Assembly (NCBI GenBank): GCA_964407265.1
Contig: CAYOUV010000006.1
Coordinates: forward strand, 1-64,000
Source of the DNA: CAYOUV01 sp964407265
GTDB lineage: Bacteria; Chloroflexota; Anaerolineae; Anaerolineales; Villigracilaceae
DNA length: 64,000 bases
Direction of reading: 5' to 3'
Shown: positions 15,777 through 24,766 of the stretch, piece by piece
How the letters are laid out: every line of letters starts with the position of its first letter
How positions within the stretch are numbered: position 1 is the first letter of the stretch
Notes under the pieces: model-generated
The model's database searches: none
What the model saw: the letters and a program-made list of their open reading frames with translations, nothing else
What the model was told of the DNA's origin: nothing
Program-made: the position numbers and the translations under genes

Positions 15777-17462
15777 TCAGAAACGGCGTCTGGGGACGAA
15801 GAACGTCCAGGCAAGGGTTAATAGTGAAGCCCCCAGAAAGACCTCACCCATCAACACAGCTCCGCTGGTATACAAAATAATCCCGCCCACTGACAGTCCG
15901 ACAAAGATCAGCGCCAGAGTGAGGCGATTGACCGCCCGTTCCAGATATTGCATTTCGCGCGTCACCATTGGCACCTGCACACGCAAGTCACCGCGCTCGA
16001 TCTGGGCCATGACGCGGCCGGCCTGACCCGGCAATGCAATTAGCGTTTGAAGGAGCTTTCCCAGTTCATCCAGCCAGACCTCCCAATTGGAACCTGTCTC
16101 TTCGGCGATCAGTTTCTGGGCATATGGTGCAAGCTGGTCCCATAAATTGAAATCCACGTCCAGGCCGGTGCACATCCCGGACAGGATAGCCACGGTCCGG
16201 CCCAGCATCAGCAGGTCATGCGGTACCTGGAAGGGCATCTCGTACATCAAATCGCGAAACTGCATGGCAAACTGCTGCATTTCAGCATGGCTGACCTGGC
16301 GCAGCTCCTTCATGCTTTTGCCCCAGAAACGCGCAAAGACCTGGGCTTCAGCCTGCTCGATCAATTGCAAATCCGCACTCGGCAGGAGCACGCCCAGCGT
16401 CTGATAGGATTGCACCAGGCGGGAGGGGTCCTGCGTGCCAACGCCGATCAACATTTCCCGCAGGCCCTCGCGGACGTTGTCCGGAACGCGGCCGACCATG
16501 CCGAAATCCACAAAGGTCAGCTGCCAGCCCGGCTTTCCCTCAGCCGATTTGTCCGGTGCCGGCGTGACAAACAGGTTGCCAGGATGCGGGTCGGCATGGA
16601 AGAAGCCGTCCTCGAAGATCTGCTGCAGGTAAGTATCCAGCAGTTCGCGCGCCACCTGGCCGCGATCGATCCCGGCGGCGGTGATGGCGTCATAATCGGT
16701 GATCTTGATGGCATAGACATTTTCAAGCGTCAGCACGCGCCTGGTCGTCAATTCCCAAACAACGCGTGGTACGTGCACACGCCGGCTGTCGGCAAAGTTT
16801 GCTGCGAAGGTCTCGGCGTTCTGGCCTTCGGACAGGTAATCGATTTCCTCGTGGATTGTGCCGGCAAACTCCTCGATCAGGGCCTTCACATCCACCCTTT
16901 TGCGGATCGGCTCGTAATGCTCCAGCCAGCCGCCAAAACGCCGCAGGGCAGACAGGTCGACCTCGATCAACTGGTCGATATGTGGACGCTGCACCTTCAT
17001 GACCACTTCGCGGAATTCGCCTGCTTCAGGTGCCTCAGCCTTCAACCGGGCGCGGTGAACCTGTCCCAACGAGGCAGCCGCCAGAGGCGTAGATTCGAAC
17101 GATTCGAATTTCTCGTCCAACGGACCGCCCAGTTCGGCTTCAGCCAGTCGACGAATCTCGTCAAAATTCTCCGGCGGGACTTCGTCCTGCAGGCCGGATA
17201 GCTCGTCCGTGATCTCGGGCGGTAGCACGTCCAGGCGCGCGGACAGGAACTGCCCAACCTTGATCATCACACCACCCATTTGGATGGCCAGGGAGCGAAA
17301 ACGAGCTGCGGTTTGGTGATAACGCCGCGCGCGCGTGCGGCGGCTCAGGAAACGCAGGCCAAGCCGCGGCAGGGCGATCTCCCAGAAGATGAAACTGGCA
17401 GTAGCACGTGCAAAGAATGTCATAATGCGCCGATAACGGGCGCGTAATCTCGCTTGATCCAT
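15777..17462 (-). CDS. ABC1 (UbiB/AarF/COQ8) atypical kinase-like protein
   Basis: A 561-residue ABC1-family protein. Family marks are K-V-G-Q-F-L-S-A-R (the KxGQ motif), the Ala-rich loop A-A-A-S-L-G-Q-V-H, the catalytic region F-H-A-D-P-H-P-G-N and F-V-D-F-G-M-V-G for the DFG. Two C-terminal transmembrane helices (about 510-555) anchor it. Members influence quinone biosynthesis or lipid handling through an ATP-dependent activity. A GGAGG ribosome binding site precedes the ATG. Prenyltransferases occur elsewhere in the window but not next to it. Confidence 0.9.
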   Translation of the reverse strand: MDQARLRARYRRIMTFFARATASFIFWEIALPRLGLRFLSRRTRARRYHQTAARFRSLAIQMGGVMIKVGQFLSARLDVLPPEITDELSGLQDEVPPENFDEIRRLAEAELGGPLDEKFESFESTPLAAASLGQVHRARLKAEAPEAGEFREVVMKVQRPHIDQLIEVDLSALRRFGGWLEHYEPIRKRVDVKALIEEFAGTIHEEIDYLSEGQNAETFAANFADSRRVHVPRVVWELTTRRVLTLENVYAIKITDYDAITAAGIDRGQVARELLDTYLQQIFEDGFFHADPHPGNLFVTPAPDKSAEGKPGWQLTFVDFGMVGRVPDNVREGLREMLIGVGTQDPSRLVQSYQTLGVLLPSADLQLIEQAEAQVFARFWGKSMKELRQVSHAEMQQFAMQFRDLMYEMPFQVPHDLLMLGRTVAILSGMCTGLDVDFNLWDQLAPYAQKLIAEETGSNWEVWLDELGKLLQTLIALPGQAGRVMAQIERGDLRVQVPMVTREMQYLERAVNRLTLALIFVGLSVGGIILYTSGAVLMGEVFLGASLLTLAWTFFVPRRRF

Positions 17463-17510
17463 GAAACCTCCGGTGTCGTTCGCTCTGATTGTAACACCGG
17501 AGGATTGAGG

Positions 17511-18011
17511 TCATCTAGGCGGCAGCCTAATCAGCAGATCGGCCTGCAGCAGGCCGCCGTCACCCTGGATGAGGGTCCCAAATACTGCCAGAAAATCGCC
17601 GGATTTCAGGTCGTTTACTGCCAGCGTATTCCCCTGTTCATCCTGGATGCGCGTGCCCTGCACCAGGGTCACACTGCGCCGTCCGTCCGGCGTGGCCAGT
17701 TCGACCTGGCTGGTGGAAATTGTGAGAACACGTCCGCTTACCTGAGGCCGTCCAGGGGGCAAACCGGCCGGCGCTTGCCCAGGTCCACCCTGTAGCGATT
17801 GGCCGTTTTGATGAATGCCGCTCCCGGTTGCAGGGCGGTTCTGTTGTCCCGGACCTGCGGCTGGCGCTCCACCGGCGTACTGCAGGCCGTCGCGCGTCCA
17901 ACCATGCTCGCCGACGTAAACACCCAGAGCGAAAGCAGCCGTGACCAGCATCAGCACCAGCACCATGCCGCCCGCGGTGATCAAGATCCAGTTTGAGCGA
18001 TTTGTAACCAT
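17511..18011 (-). CDS. Membrane-anchored protein with DUF5666-like domain
   Basis: A 166-residue protein with one N-terminal transmembrane helix (about 8-32), a Gly/Pro/Gln-rich linker, and a C-terminal beta-barrel-like domain (G-R-V-L-T-I-S-T-S-Q-V-E-L-A-T-P-D-G and L-K-S-G-D-F-L-A-V-F-G). This resembles DUF5666, an OB-like extracellular domain. The start overlaps the end of the DUF2723 gene by 31 bases, so the two are probably translationally coupled. Function unknown. Confidence 0.65.
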   Translation of the reverse strand: MVTNRSNWILITAGGMVLVLMLVTAAFALGVYVGEHGWTRDGLQYAGGAPAAGPGQQNRPATGSGIHQNGQSLQGGPGQAPAGLPPGRPQVSGRVLTISTSQVELATPDGRRSVTLVQGTRIQDEQGNTLAVNDLKSGDFLAVFGTLIQGDGGLLQADLLIRLPPR

Positions 18012-20005
18012 CGTTGCACCGTTCCCATTTCGTTGATAATGTCGAGCTGCGCCAGAGGCAGCGCCTGGCCGCCTCCACCACGCAAATCTGCAGTGCGGAT
18101 CGTCAGGGTTTGCCCACCAACTTCAGCGGTGGATGGGATGACCAGCCAGTACTGGTCGGCCACCACCTGCCCGGGCTGCAAACCCATTTCCTGCGCATAA
18201 CGTTCCAACAAACCAAAGCCGACTTCATGCTGTTCGAGCCCTCTTCCATCCAGGCCGAGTTCCACTCGCAGAGTGCCTGAGCCGGTTCGCTTCCAATACA
18301 TCCGGATCTGCAGCGCTGACCCTGACTCGACTCTTGTGGATGAAAGATCCAGCCCAATCAGCTGCATCGAACTAAATTCCAGGTCAAGCGGAATCTGCGG
18401 CTGCGGGTCGGTCACAATCAGCTGCGGTGGCTCGGAAGTCAGGTGATACAACACCAGCGACTCACGCTTCCCGGATTGACCCTCCGGCTGTTCCCCGATG
18501 AGCACCGGCACCTGCCACATGCCCTGGTTGAGCAAACCATTTGGCAGCGCACCGGGACCGCGATTTCCGTTCACTGCCTGGGTGGTGGCGTACAGATCAC
18601 GTCCGCTCAGGGCCTCAGGTGTAGGATTTGGCCCCGGCAGCATCGGCAGCAGCACATCTGGACGCGTCGCATAGACGTACTGCCAGTAGAAGGCATCGTA
18701 GCCAAAGACGCCGCCCTGCGTGACCAAAGCCGCATCCTTGGGCAGCACCTGCCACAGGTTGACGTAAAAATCGTCGATGGCGGTATCCTGCGAAAAATTA
18801 TTCGCGGACCAGTTGCCGGATAACGGAATCAGGCTGGGGGTCAGCAAGGCAGCACACAACACCAGGCTCAAGACAGGCGACAAAGCCTTCTGCCGCGGTG
18901 CAAGCATCCAGCGCCAAAGCGTTCTCAATCCGATCAGGACCTCCAGCAAGCCAAAGGCCGTGAAGAGCGCCCATAGTAAATGAGCCGGGATAAAGAAAAC
19001 TTCCAGGTCAAAGGCACGGTATTGGATAAAGAACCAGACATGCACCAGGTACATTCCGACCAGCAAAAAGAAATGACGCGGGCGGCGGAAGAGCAGCGCA
19101 AACAGGCCCAGAAGTCCCAGTGTAATGCCGACCAGCCCGAACTGCTGGCGTAATAAATCGAGATAAATCACCAGGCGATCGGGGATGGCTGTCAACGGGA
19201 AAGCAAATTTAAATTGGGGAAATGCGCCCAGGGTGTAATTGTACAGACCGCTCAGAGTAGTCGGTGCATCGCGCAGCATGGCGCGATCATTGAGTGTACC
19301 GGCGCGCAGAGGCAGCCAGGCGAACTGGGCTGCACCCAAAGCAAAACCGAGCAGTCCAACCAGGGTCACGCCCACCAGCAACACGAGGCGGCGCCTGGGC
19401 GTTGACGGGGCAGTGAAGATGACCAGTAAGGTAAAGACCACAAAAGCCGGGGCGAAGCCGAGGTCAGAGATGTGCGTGCCCAGAGACAAACCAAAGGCCA
19501 GGGCAAATAGGAAAAAATCGAGGGGCTGACGCGTACGTTCCCAGCGCAGGAGTATCAGCAGCGTCAGGCCGATCATAAAAGCATTGGCAGCGTAGACCTC
19601 GGCGATCAGCGCCTGCGACCAGTAGGTTAGCGAAAAAGCCAGGAGGAGTGCGCTCAAAGCGGAAACACTCCTGCGCCAGTTGACGGACAGTTTCTCGGGC
19701 AGCAGGCGCAGGGCGATCAGGAAGACAGCTCCGCAAGCCAACGCGCCCAACACAGCTGACATCAGATTGATACGATAGGCCACGTCTCCCAATGGCAGCA
19801 AGTGACTGAACAGGTATCCCAGCCAGGTGTACAGCGGATAACCGGGCGAGTGCGCCAATCCCAGCACGTAGGGAATGGTGGCCAGCTCGCTGCCATCCGG
19901 GCTAAGAAAAGATAAGCTGGGTGTCAGGGTCAGGATATAAACCGTCAGCGCAAGTAGGCTGAGGCCCAGGGCGAGCAGGTGGTCTGTGCGTTTGGTTGCA
20001 TACAT
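17981..20005 (-). CDS. DUF2723 family membrane protein (GT-C type glycosyltransferase-like)
   Basis: A 674-residue polytopic protein with about ten transmembrane helices followed by a soluble C-terminal part of about 250 residues. The N-terminus has the DUF2723 pattern: P-S-L-S-F-L-S-P-D-G-S-E-L-A in the first loop with its acidic residues, and L-A-H-S-P-G-Y-P-L-Y-T-W-L-G. These proteins share the GT-C fold of protein O-mannosyltransferases and use lipid-linked sugars outside the membrane. The acceptor is unknown; a surface glycoprotein is plausible given the many Ser/Thr-rich lipoproteins in this window. Confidence 0.85.
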   Translation of the reverse strand: MYATKRTDHLLALGLSLLALTVYILTLTPSLSFLSPDGSELATIPYVLGLAHSPGYPLYTWLGYLFSHLLPLGDVAYRINLMSAVLGALACGAVFLIALRLLPEKLSVNWRRSVSALSALLLAFSLTYWSQALIAEVYAANAFMIGLTLLILLRWERTRQPLDFFLFALAFGLSLGTHISDLGFAPAFVVFTLLVIFTAPSTPRRRLVLLVGVTLVGLLGFALGAAQFAWLPLRAGTLNDRAMLRDAPTTLSGLYNYTLGAFPQFKFAFPLTAIPDRLVIYLDLLRQQFGLVGITLGLLGLFALLFRRPRHFFLLVGMYLVHVWFFIQYRAFDLEVFFIPAHLLWALFTAFGLLEVLIGLRTLWRWMLAPRQKALSPVLSLVLCAALLTPSLIPLSGNWSANNFSQDTAIDDFYVNLWQVLPKDAALVTQGGVFGYDAFYWQYVYATRPDVLLPMLPGPNPTPEALSGRDLYATTQAVNGNRGPGALPNGLLNQGMWQVPVLIGEQPEGQSGKRESLVLYHLTSEPPQLIVTDPQPQIPLDLEFSSMQLIGLDLSSTRVESGSALQIRMYWKRTGSGTLRVELGLDGRGLEQHEVGFGLLERYAQEMGLQPGQVVADQYWLVIPSTAEVGGQTLTIRTADLRGGGGQALPLAQLDIINEMGTVQRWLQIAQTGS

Positions 20006-20112
20006 ATAGACTCGTTTTAAGGTCAGGTATAATCCAGTTTATAGCAGCATGATGTTATAAAGATGAGAAGACCTTGTAAATTCCTTGTAAATTCACTGTC
20101 AGGAGCGACCTT

Positions 20113-20442
20113 ATGAGGTTTGACGAAATCGTTGAGTCGATCATTAAAGATGCTATCGAGCGAGGTGAGTTCGATAATTTGTCTAATAAGGGAAAGCGGA
20201 TCGACCTGAGTGCTTACTTTGACACACCCGAAGAAACACGCCTGGCAAATTCAATCTTGAAGAACGCGGGTATCCTGCCAGTCGAGGTAGAGCTGCTTAA
20301 TGAAATCGACGCGTTGAAGGAGAAGCTGGCATCCTGCACAGATCAGGAAGAAAGCTACCGGCTAAAGAAACAAATCGAGCAGCGCCGGCTGAATTACAAC
20401 CTTCAATTAGAACGGCAAAAGCTGCTGCGCCGCAAGAAATAA
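20113..20442 (+). CDS. DUF1992 (DnaJ-homolog subfamily C member 28 type) protein
   Basis: A 109-residue protein matching DUF1992: I-I-K-D-A-I-E-R-G-E-F-D-N-L near residue 10-23, then G-K-R-I-D-L and a long Glu/Lys/Arg-rich helical C-terminus likely to form a coiled coil. Family members are small cytoplasmic proteins of unknown function, related to a domain found with J-proteins in eukaryotes. AGGAGCG precedes the ATG. It is divergent from the DUF2723 gene and upstream of RNase J, which has its own promoter. Confidence 0.85.
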   Translation: MRFDEIVESIIKDAIERGEFDNLSNKGKRIDLSAYFDTPEETRLANSILKNAGILPVEVELLNEIDALKEKLASCTDQEESYRLKKQIEQRRLNYNLQLERQKLLRRKK

Positions 20443-20506
20443 ACTTCAACCTTCCAGAAAGAGAGTCGCAAACTGGATCCGCTCTTTCGCAGGGTAAGAA
20501 TTGGCT

Positions 20507-20535
20507 TTGACAAATCATCATTAGACTGCTATACT
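20507..20535 (+). promoter_or_regulatory. Near-consensus sigma-70 type promoter of the RNase J gene
   Basis: TTGACA (20507-20512) and TATACT (20530-20535) are separated by exactly 17 bp. The predicted start near 20542 leaves a leader of about 180 bases before RNase J. Confidence 0.8.
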
Positions 20536-20558
20536 CTCTAGGTCGGATGTTGACTTTC

Positions 20559-20700
20559 ACTGCCCCAGAGGCAGTTTTGTTGTGCAAACAAGAAAGTACG
20601 TAAAATCCCCGGCAGGATATTTGGCAGGGGTGTTTTTCTATATATCGACTGAATCCGCCATCCCATGGGATTATAAAGGCGGTTGAAATAATTTTTTAAC
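20559..20700 (+). promoter_or_regulatory. Structured 5-prime leader of RNase J with two hairpins
   Basis: A short terminator-like hairpin (ACTGCC at 20559-20564, complement at 20570-20575, then four T) sits about 20 bases after the predicted transcript start. A second hairpin closes with CCGCC/GGCGG around the palindrome ATCCCATGGGAT at about 20658-20687 and is followed by a six-T run at about 20693-20698. The arrangement allows attenuation or RNase-mediated autoregulation, but no named riboswitch was recognised. Confidence 0.4.
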
Positions 20701-20720
20701 AATAAGGAAAAAATAACACA

Positions 20721-22364
20721 ATGAGTAAAAATGCAAAATTAAGACTAGTTCCCCTGGGGGGTCTCGGGGAAGTCGGCAAGAACATGATGGCTTACGAATA
20801 CGGCAACAATATTATGCTGGTTGACGCCGGACTCATGTTCCCCGAAAATGACATGTTAGGGATCGATTACATCATCCCAGACTATGAATACCTGCTTGAC
20901 AAGACGGACCGCATACGCGGCATCGTCATCACCCACGGACACGAGGACCACATTGGTGCGATCCACCACATTTTGGGCAGCGCACCAGCTCCGATCTTCG
21001 CTACGCCCCTGACGCGCGGCTTAATCGAAGTCAAACTCTCGCGCCACGGCATGTTAAACAAAGCCGATCTGCGCACCGTGCAGGCCGGCGAAAAAGTGCA
21101 AATCGGCCCGTTCGCGGTCGAATTCTTCCATGTCTGCCATTCGATCCCGGATGCGGTTGGACTGGGAATCACCACGCCGGCCGGGCTTGTGGTCCACATG
21201 AGCGACTTCAAGTTCGACCATACCCCCGTGGACGGCTGGCCGACTGATTACGCGAAACTGGCTGAATTCTCCCAACGCGGCGTTGATCTGTTGCTTTCTG
21301 ACTCAACCAACGCGGAACGCCCCGGCTGGACGCCTTCTGAAATGGTCATCGGTCCGGCTTTGCGCGATGTCTTCGAACATGCCCCGGGACGGGTGATCAT
21401 CGCTTCCTTTGCCTCCCTGATTTCGCGCATGCAGCAAGTGGCCGACACGTGCGTCAAAACTAATCGCAAGCTGGCCTTTGCCGGCACCAGCATGGTGGAT
21501 AATGCCAAAATGGCCCGCAAGCTGGGTTATCTCTCTGTACCGGATGATGTGCTGGTCCCGATCGACCAGGCGCTCAACCTGCCAGCCGAGGAAGTGGTGC
21601 TGATGTGCACCGGTTCGCAGGGCGAACCTTCTTCGATCATCGGACGGCTCTCCACGGGGACGAACCGCCAGTTCGACGTGCACGAGGGCGACACGGTCGT
21701 CCTGTCATCCCACCCAATCCCCGGCAACGAGGAGCCCATCAGTCGCACCATCAACCGGCTTTTCCGTCGCGGTGCGGAGGTTATCTCCGATGCGATTGCT
21801 CCGGTGCACGTCTCCGGACACGCCAGCCAGGAAGAACAGAAGCTGTTGATCAACCTGGTACGCCCCAAACACTTCCTGCCGATCCACGGGGAACTGCGGC
21901 AGTTGAAACGCCACGCTGCAATGGCGCGCGAGCTTGGCATCCCCGCAGAAAACATCGTCGTGGCTGAGAACGGACAGGTTGTGGAACTCTCCGGCGGAGA
22001 GCTGAAGCTAGCCGAACGCGTCCCCGGCGGCTACGTCTTTGTGGAAGGCGGCAGCATCGGCGAGGTCGACCTGGGCATCATGCGCGAACGCGAAAAACTG
22101 GCCCGTGGTGGGATTGTCCTGATTGACCTTTCGATCGATAAATTCACCAACCGCCCCTTGCACGAACCGGAGGTTATCACGCGCGGATTTGTCACATCCG
22201 AAGATGCCGGAGATTTGATCCCGGCCATTCGCCAGCGTATAAAAGAGCTGGTCAACGGTGGTGGCCTGGACGATGAAAAGGTCATCGTAGATGCCGTGCG
22301 TTCCTTCCTCTATAATGAGACCAAGCGCAGACCAATGGTTTTCGTCACCATGAGCAAGGCCTAA
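20721..22364 (+). CDS. rnj: Ribonuclease J
   Basis: A 547-residue beta-CASP ribonuclease with both 5-prime exonuclease and endonuclease potential, central to mRNA decay and rRNA maturation. The metal site H-G-H-E-D-H is at about residues 72-77, with further ligands in F-H-V-C-H-S-I-P-D and S-D-S-T-N-A-E-R. The beta-CASP His motif is in H-V-S-G-H-A-S. The C-terminal domain has R-P-K-H-F-L-P-I-H-G-E. It is full length for the family. Its own strong promoter and structured leader, and a perfect terminator after the stop, make it a single-gene unit. Confidence 0.95.
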   Translation: MSKNAKLRLVPLGGLGEVGKNMMAYEYGNNIMLVDAGLMFPENDMLGIDYIIPDYEYLLDKTDRIRGIVITHGHEDHIGAIHHILGSAPAPIFATPLTRGLIEVKLSRHGMLNKADLRTVQAGEKVQIGPFAVEFFHVCHSIPDAVGLGITTPAGLVVHMSDFKFDHTPVDGWPTDYAKLAEFSQRGVDLLLSDSTNAERPGWTPSEMVIGPALRDVFEHAPGRVIIASFASLISRMQQVADTCVKTNRKLAFAGTSMVDNAKMARKLGYLSVPDDVLVPIDQALNLPAEEVVLMCTGSQGEPSSIIGRLSTGTNRQFDVHEGDTVVLSSHPIPGNEEPISRTINRLFRRGAEVISDAIAPVHVSGHASQEEQKLLINLVRPKHFLPIHGELRQLKRHAAMARELGIPAENIVVAENGQVVELSGGELKLAERVPGGYVFVEGGSIGEVDLGIMREREKLARGGIVLIDLSIDKFTNRPLHEPEVITRGFVTSEDAGDLIPAIRQRIKELVNGGGLDDEKVIVDAVRSFLYNETKRRPMVFVTMSKA

Positions 22365-22398
22365 ACCAGGCACCCTGCTTATTTCAAAATAATTATGG

Positions 22399-22434
22399 AA
22401 ACAGCCCGACGCGAGCGTCGGGCTGTTTGGTTTC
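22399..22434 (+). terminator. Intrinsic terminator of RNase J
   Basis: A perfect 14-bp inverted repeat, AAACAGCCCGACGC at 22399-22412 and its complement at 22415-22428, with a T-rich tail. Confidence 0.92.
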
Positions 22435-22548
22435 TATTGGAATTAGACTATTTGTAACTTCGTCCAGGATAGTAAATCAGTTATGCCAGGATTCCGGCGG
22501 AGTACTCGATGGCTGCATACCTTTTCGCAAATATCAGTCCGCTTCTGG

Positions 22549-24009
22549 TTAAGGGACTGCGATGGTGTAGCTCAGTGAGATCCACTGATTGAAACCGATC
22601 TCGGCCCAACCAGCATTCTCGCGCGAAACAGGGAGCACGTCGCCAGCATGGACCTTTCCAACGATCGGCATATTCAAACCGGGGCCGGATCGCACATTCA
22701 GCACAGGCGTGTTAACTTTTACCCGGCGCGCAACCTGAAAACCGATCCCCGAGGTGGGGATGATCGCCGAACACTCCGGGTTGGGGAAACTGGAATCAAG
22801 AGCAACTTCCTTCCAGGCCTGCCAGAAGAGCTCGATCGGGTATGGATGCGCCTCACCGGCGGCGGGGTTGGTATAGAGCGGATCGTGAATGTAGATATAC
22901 TTCGGATCCATACCCACCACCACAGAAAAGTGCGGACCCTGAAAAGATTTCTCGGTCAGCCCCGCTTCAAAAAATACCTTATAACGCAACAGCACCACCG
23001 TAGGCTTGCTGGAGGCCAGTAAAACGAACAGATCCTGTATCGACAGACCTGAATGAAACTCTGTCAGCAAGCCCATTGAGCGCAGGGCGTTCTGGATCTG
23101 AGTAGCGCTCAAGTATGGATCGCCTTGAATGTTGAAATGAGTATAGAACTCGTCCGGCGTCATCTCGATATTCTGGTAAGCCCTGAATAACATGACGGCG
23201 CAGGCTGCTCCACAATCCTTCTTGTGAACGTCGGCTCCTTCGCCAAATTGTGATACATAGGGAACGGGGAGCAGCGTTGTGGGGCGCAGTGCGTTTCCCA
23301 GATCGTATTCTGTGACAGCACCCCCATCCGTCTCTTCGACCTTGAAGTGCCGCTTGGTAGTCCAGGTTTGTGGAGGTGTACTCGGTCCCCCGGCCTCGGG
23401 CGTGCCTCCATCCGTGGGTTGATTTGTTTCCTCACCCCCCGTATTCCCGCTATCGTCGGTATGACCAGCCCCTCCGGTGGGAACCGTGGGCTCAACCGGG
23501 CCGGGTTCGCCAGGCATGAGCGGACGTTTCCCGGCTTTAGCCTCCCTGATGGAAATCCCATTGACTTCCACGTGCATCGGATCCCAACCCAGATGGGTCG
23601 GTGCCTGCCAATTCTGCGCGGCGATCGCCTCATCAATAATCTCAATATACTTATCCGATAGACCCCAACGGATTCCAGTAATTAACCCGTTCTCTTCGGC
23701 GGCCGCAGCCAAATGCAGCTTGTATTCTGTGCTGGCAGTCAAAGGGCGGTCATCATCCAGAATATCTGCAGCCAACGCCTCTTTCTCCCCTTTCGCACCG
23801 GTCACGTTGTGAAAACCATATTGCACTTGTGAATATCCCAGACGAAAGGCTTGCATCTGCTCCGAAGGGGAACGCCAGGCATCCTGAATTCGCGGACGAT
23901 ACCCGAGTGCTTCCATCTCTTTGAGCACAGCCTCAACACGCACACGGAAAGCCGGATACATTTCCTGCAGCCGGGTTGTATTGCGATTTTCTCGATCAGT
24001 CTCGTGCAT
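22549..24009 (-). CDS. M15-like peptidase / C39-like peptidase / SH3b protein
   Basis: A 486-residue multidomain protein. Residues about 10-175 resemble M15 (VanY/L-Ala-D-Glu) peptidases: D-A-W-R-S-P-S-E-Q-M, G-F-H-N-V-T-G and W-D-P-M-H-V-E-V supply likely zinc ligands. A Thr/Pro/Gly-rich linker leads to a C39-like cysteine-peptidase domain with V-P-Y-V-S-Q-F-G and the catalytic-type C-G-A-A-C-A-V-M (about 240-415), with His in G-P-H-F-S-V-V-V-G-M. A C-terminal SH3b module follows (L-N-V-R-S-G-P-G-L). There is no signal peptide or transmembrane segment, odd for a cell-wall enzyme. The start is supported by GAGGTGAAAC. Confidence 0.8.
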   Translation of the reverse strand: MHETDRENRNTTRLQEMYPAFRVRVEAVLKEMEALGYRPRIQDAWRSPSEQMQAFRLGYSQVQYGFHNVTGAKGEKEALAADILDDDRPLTASTEYKLHLAAAAEENGLITGIRWGLSDKYIEIIDEAIAAQNWQAPTHLGWDPMHVEVNGISIREAKAGKRPLMPGEPGPVEPTVPTGGAGHTDDSGNTGGEETNQPTDGGTPEAGGPSTPPQTWTTKRHFKVEETDGGAVTEYDLGNALRPTTLLPVPYVSQFGEGADVHKKDCGAACAVMLFRAYQNIEMTPDEFYTHFNIQGDPYLSATQIQNALRSMGLLTEFHSGLSIQDLFVLLASSKPTVVLLRYKVFFEAGLTEKSFQGPHFSVVVGMDPKYIYIHDPLYTNPAAGEAHPYPIELFWQAWKEVALDSSFPNPECSAIIPTSGIGFQVARRVKVNTPVLNVRSGPGLNMPIVGKVHAGDVLPVSRENAGWAEIGFNQWISLSYTIAVP

Positions 24010-24286
24010 GTTTCACCTCGAAGAATGAATACCCACAATCACACGAAGGTAAGCTCTAATTGTAATCCCGGACCAACTTATAAATATGCGATCGGCGCTT
24101 AGGGCAAGCGGGAAAGCCAAATTTTTGCCGGGAAAATAGCCGAACTCAATTCACCCTAATTCAGACCAGGCAAGGCACGTTCCAGGTTCAGTTGAGGATT
24201 GACAAGACTTGCCTAAACTCTCACGGCCATTGTATTGCAAAGGTCAAAAATAGACAAGCGCGCGATCCAAAATTTACACTGGATTC

Positions 24287-24766
24287 TTAGCGTTTTTCCA
24301 TTACATATTCCTCGATTTTTCCATCTTGGACTTCGGAAATGCCCGCAGATGCGCCAATGACGGTGAAGCCATTCTTTTCTAGAACTCGTAAGGAAGCCAG
24401 GTTGTGTTTGGCAACATGCGCATAAAGAGGGCGGACATTTATATCATCCAGAAAAACAGACAGTGCTTGGCTGGCAATGCCTCGACCCCAGTATGCTTTT
24501 CCTAGCCAGTAACCGACTTCTCGCCTGCCATCCTGTTCAAAGCTGACGATATTGCCCGCTACCTGTCCGTCCCACAGGATGGTCTTGATGATGACGCTTG
24601 CATCGGCCAGGATCCGAGCCCAGTGAGCCGTGAAGGCTTCCCGGTCTCTGGCAGGAAAAGCTGCCATCCGGGTTGCATCGGGGTCTAATTGTTGTTCGAA
24701 AAATATGGGCAGGTCACTTTCGGTCACCTCCCGCAGAAACATTTCAACCGGTGCGGAGGCTTTCAT
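24287..24766 (-). CDS. GNAT family N-acetyltransferase (RimJ/RimL-like)
   Basis: A 159-residue GNAT enzyme. It has the RimJ/L pattern: I-V-S-F-E-Q-D-G-R-R-E-V-G-Y-W-L-G-K-A-Y-W-G-R-G-I-A-S-Q-A carries the acetyl-CoA pyrophosphate loop (G-R-G-I-A), followed by H-N-L-A-S-L-R-V-L-E-K-N-G-F. It acetylates an amino group of a protein N-terminus or small molecule; the target is unknown. The ATG overlaps the stop of the SDR gene (ATGA), so the two are translationally coupled. Confidence 0.88.
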   Translation of the reverse strand: MKASAPVEMFLREVTESDLPIFFEQQLDPDATRMAAFPARDREAFTAHWARILADASVIIKTILWDGQVAGNIVSFEQDGRREVGYWLGKAYWGRGIASQALSVFLDDINVRPLYAHVAKHNLASLRVLEKNGFTVIGASAGISEVQDGKIEEYVMEKR

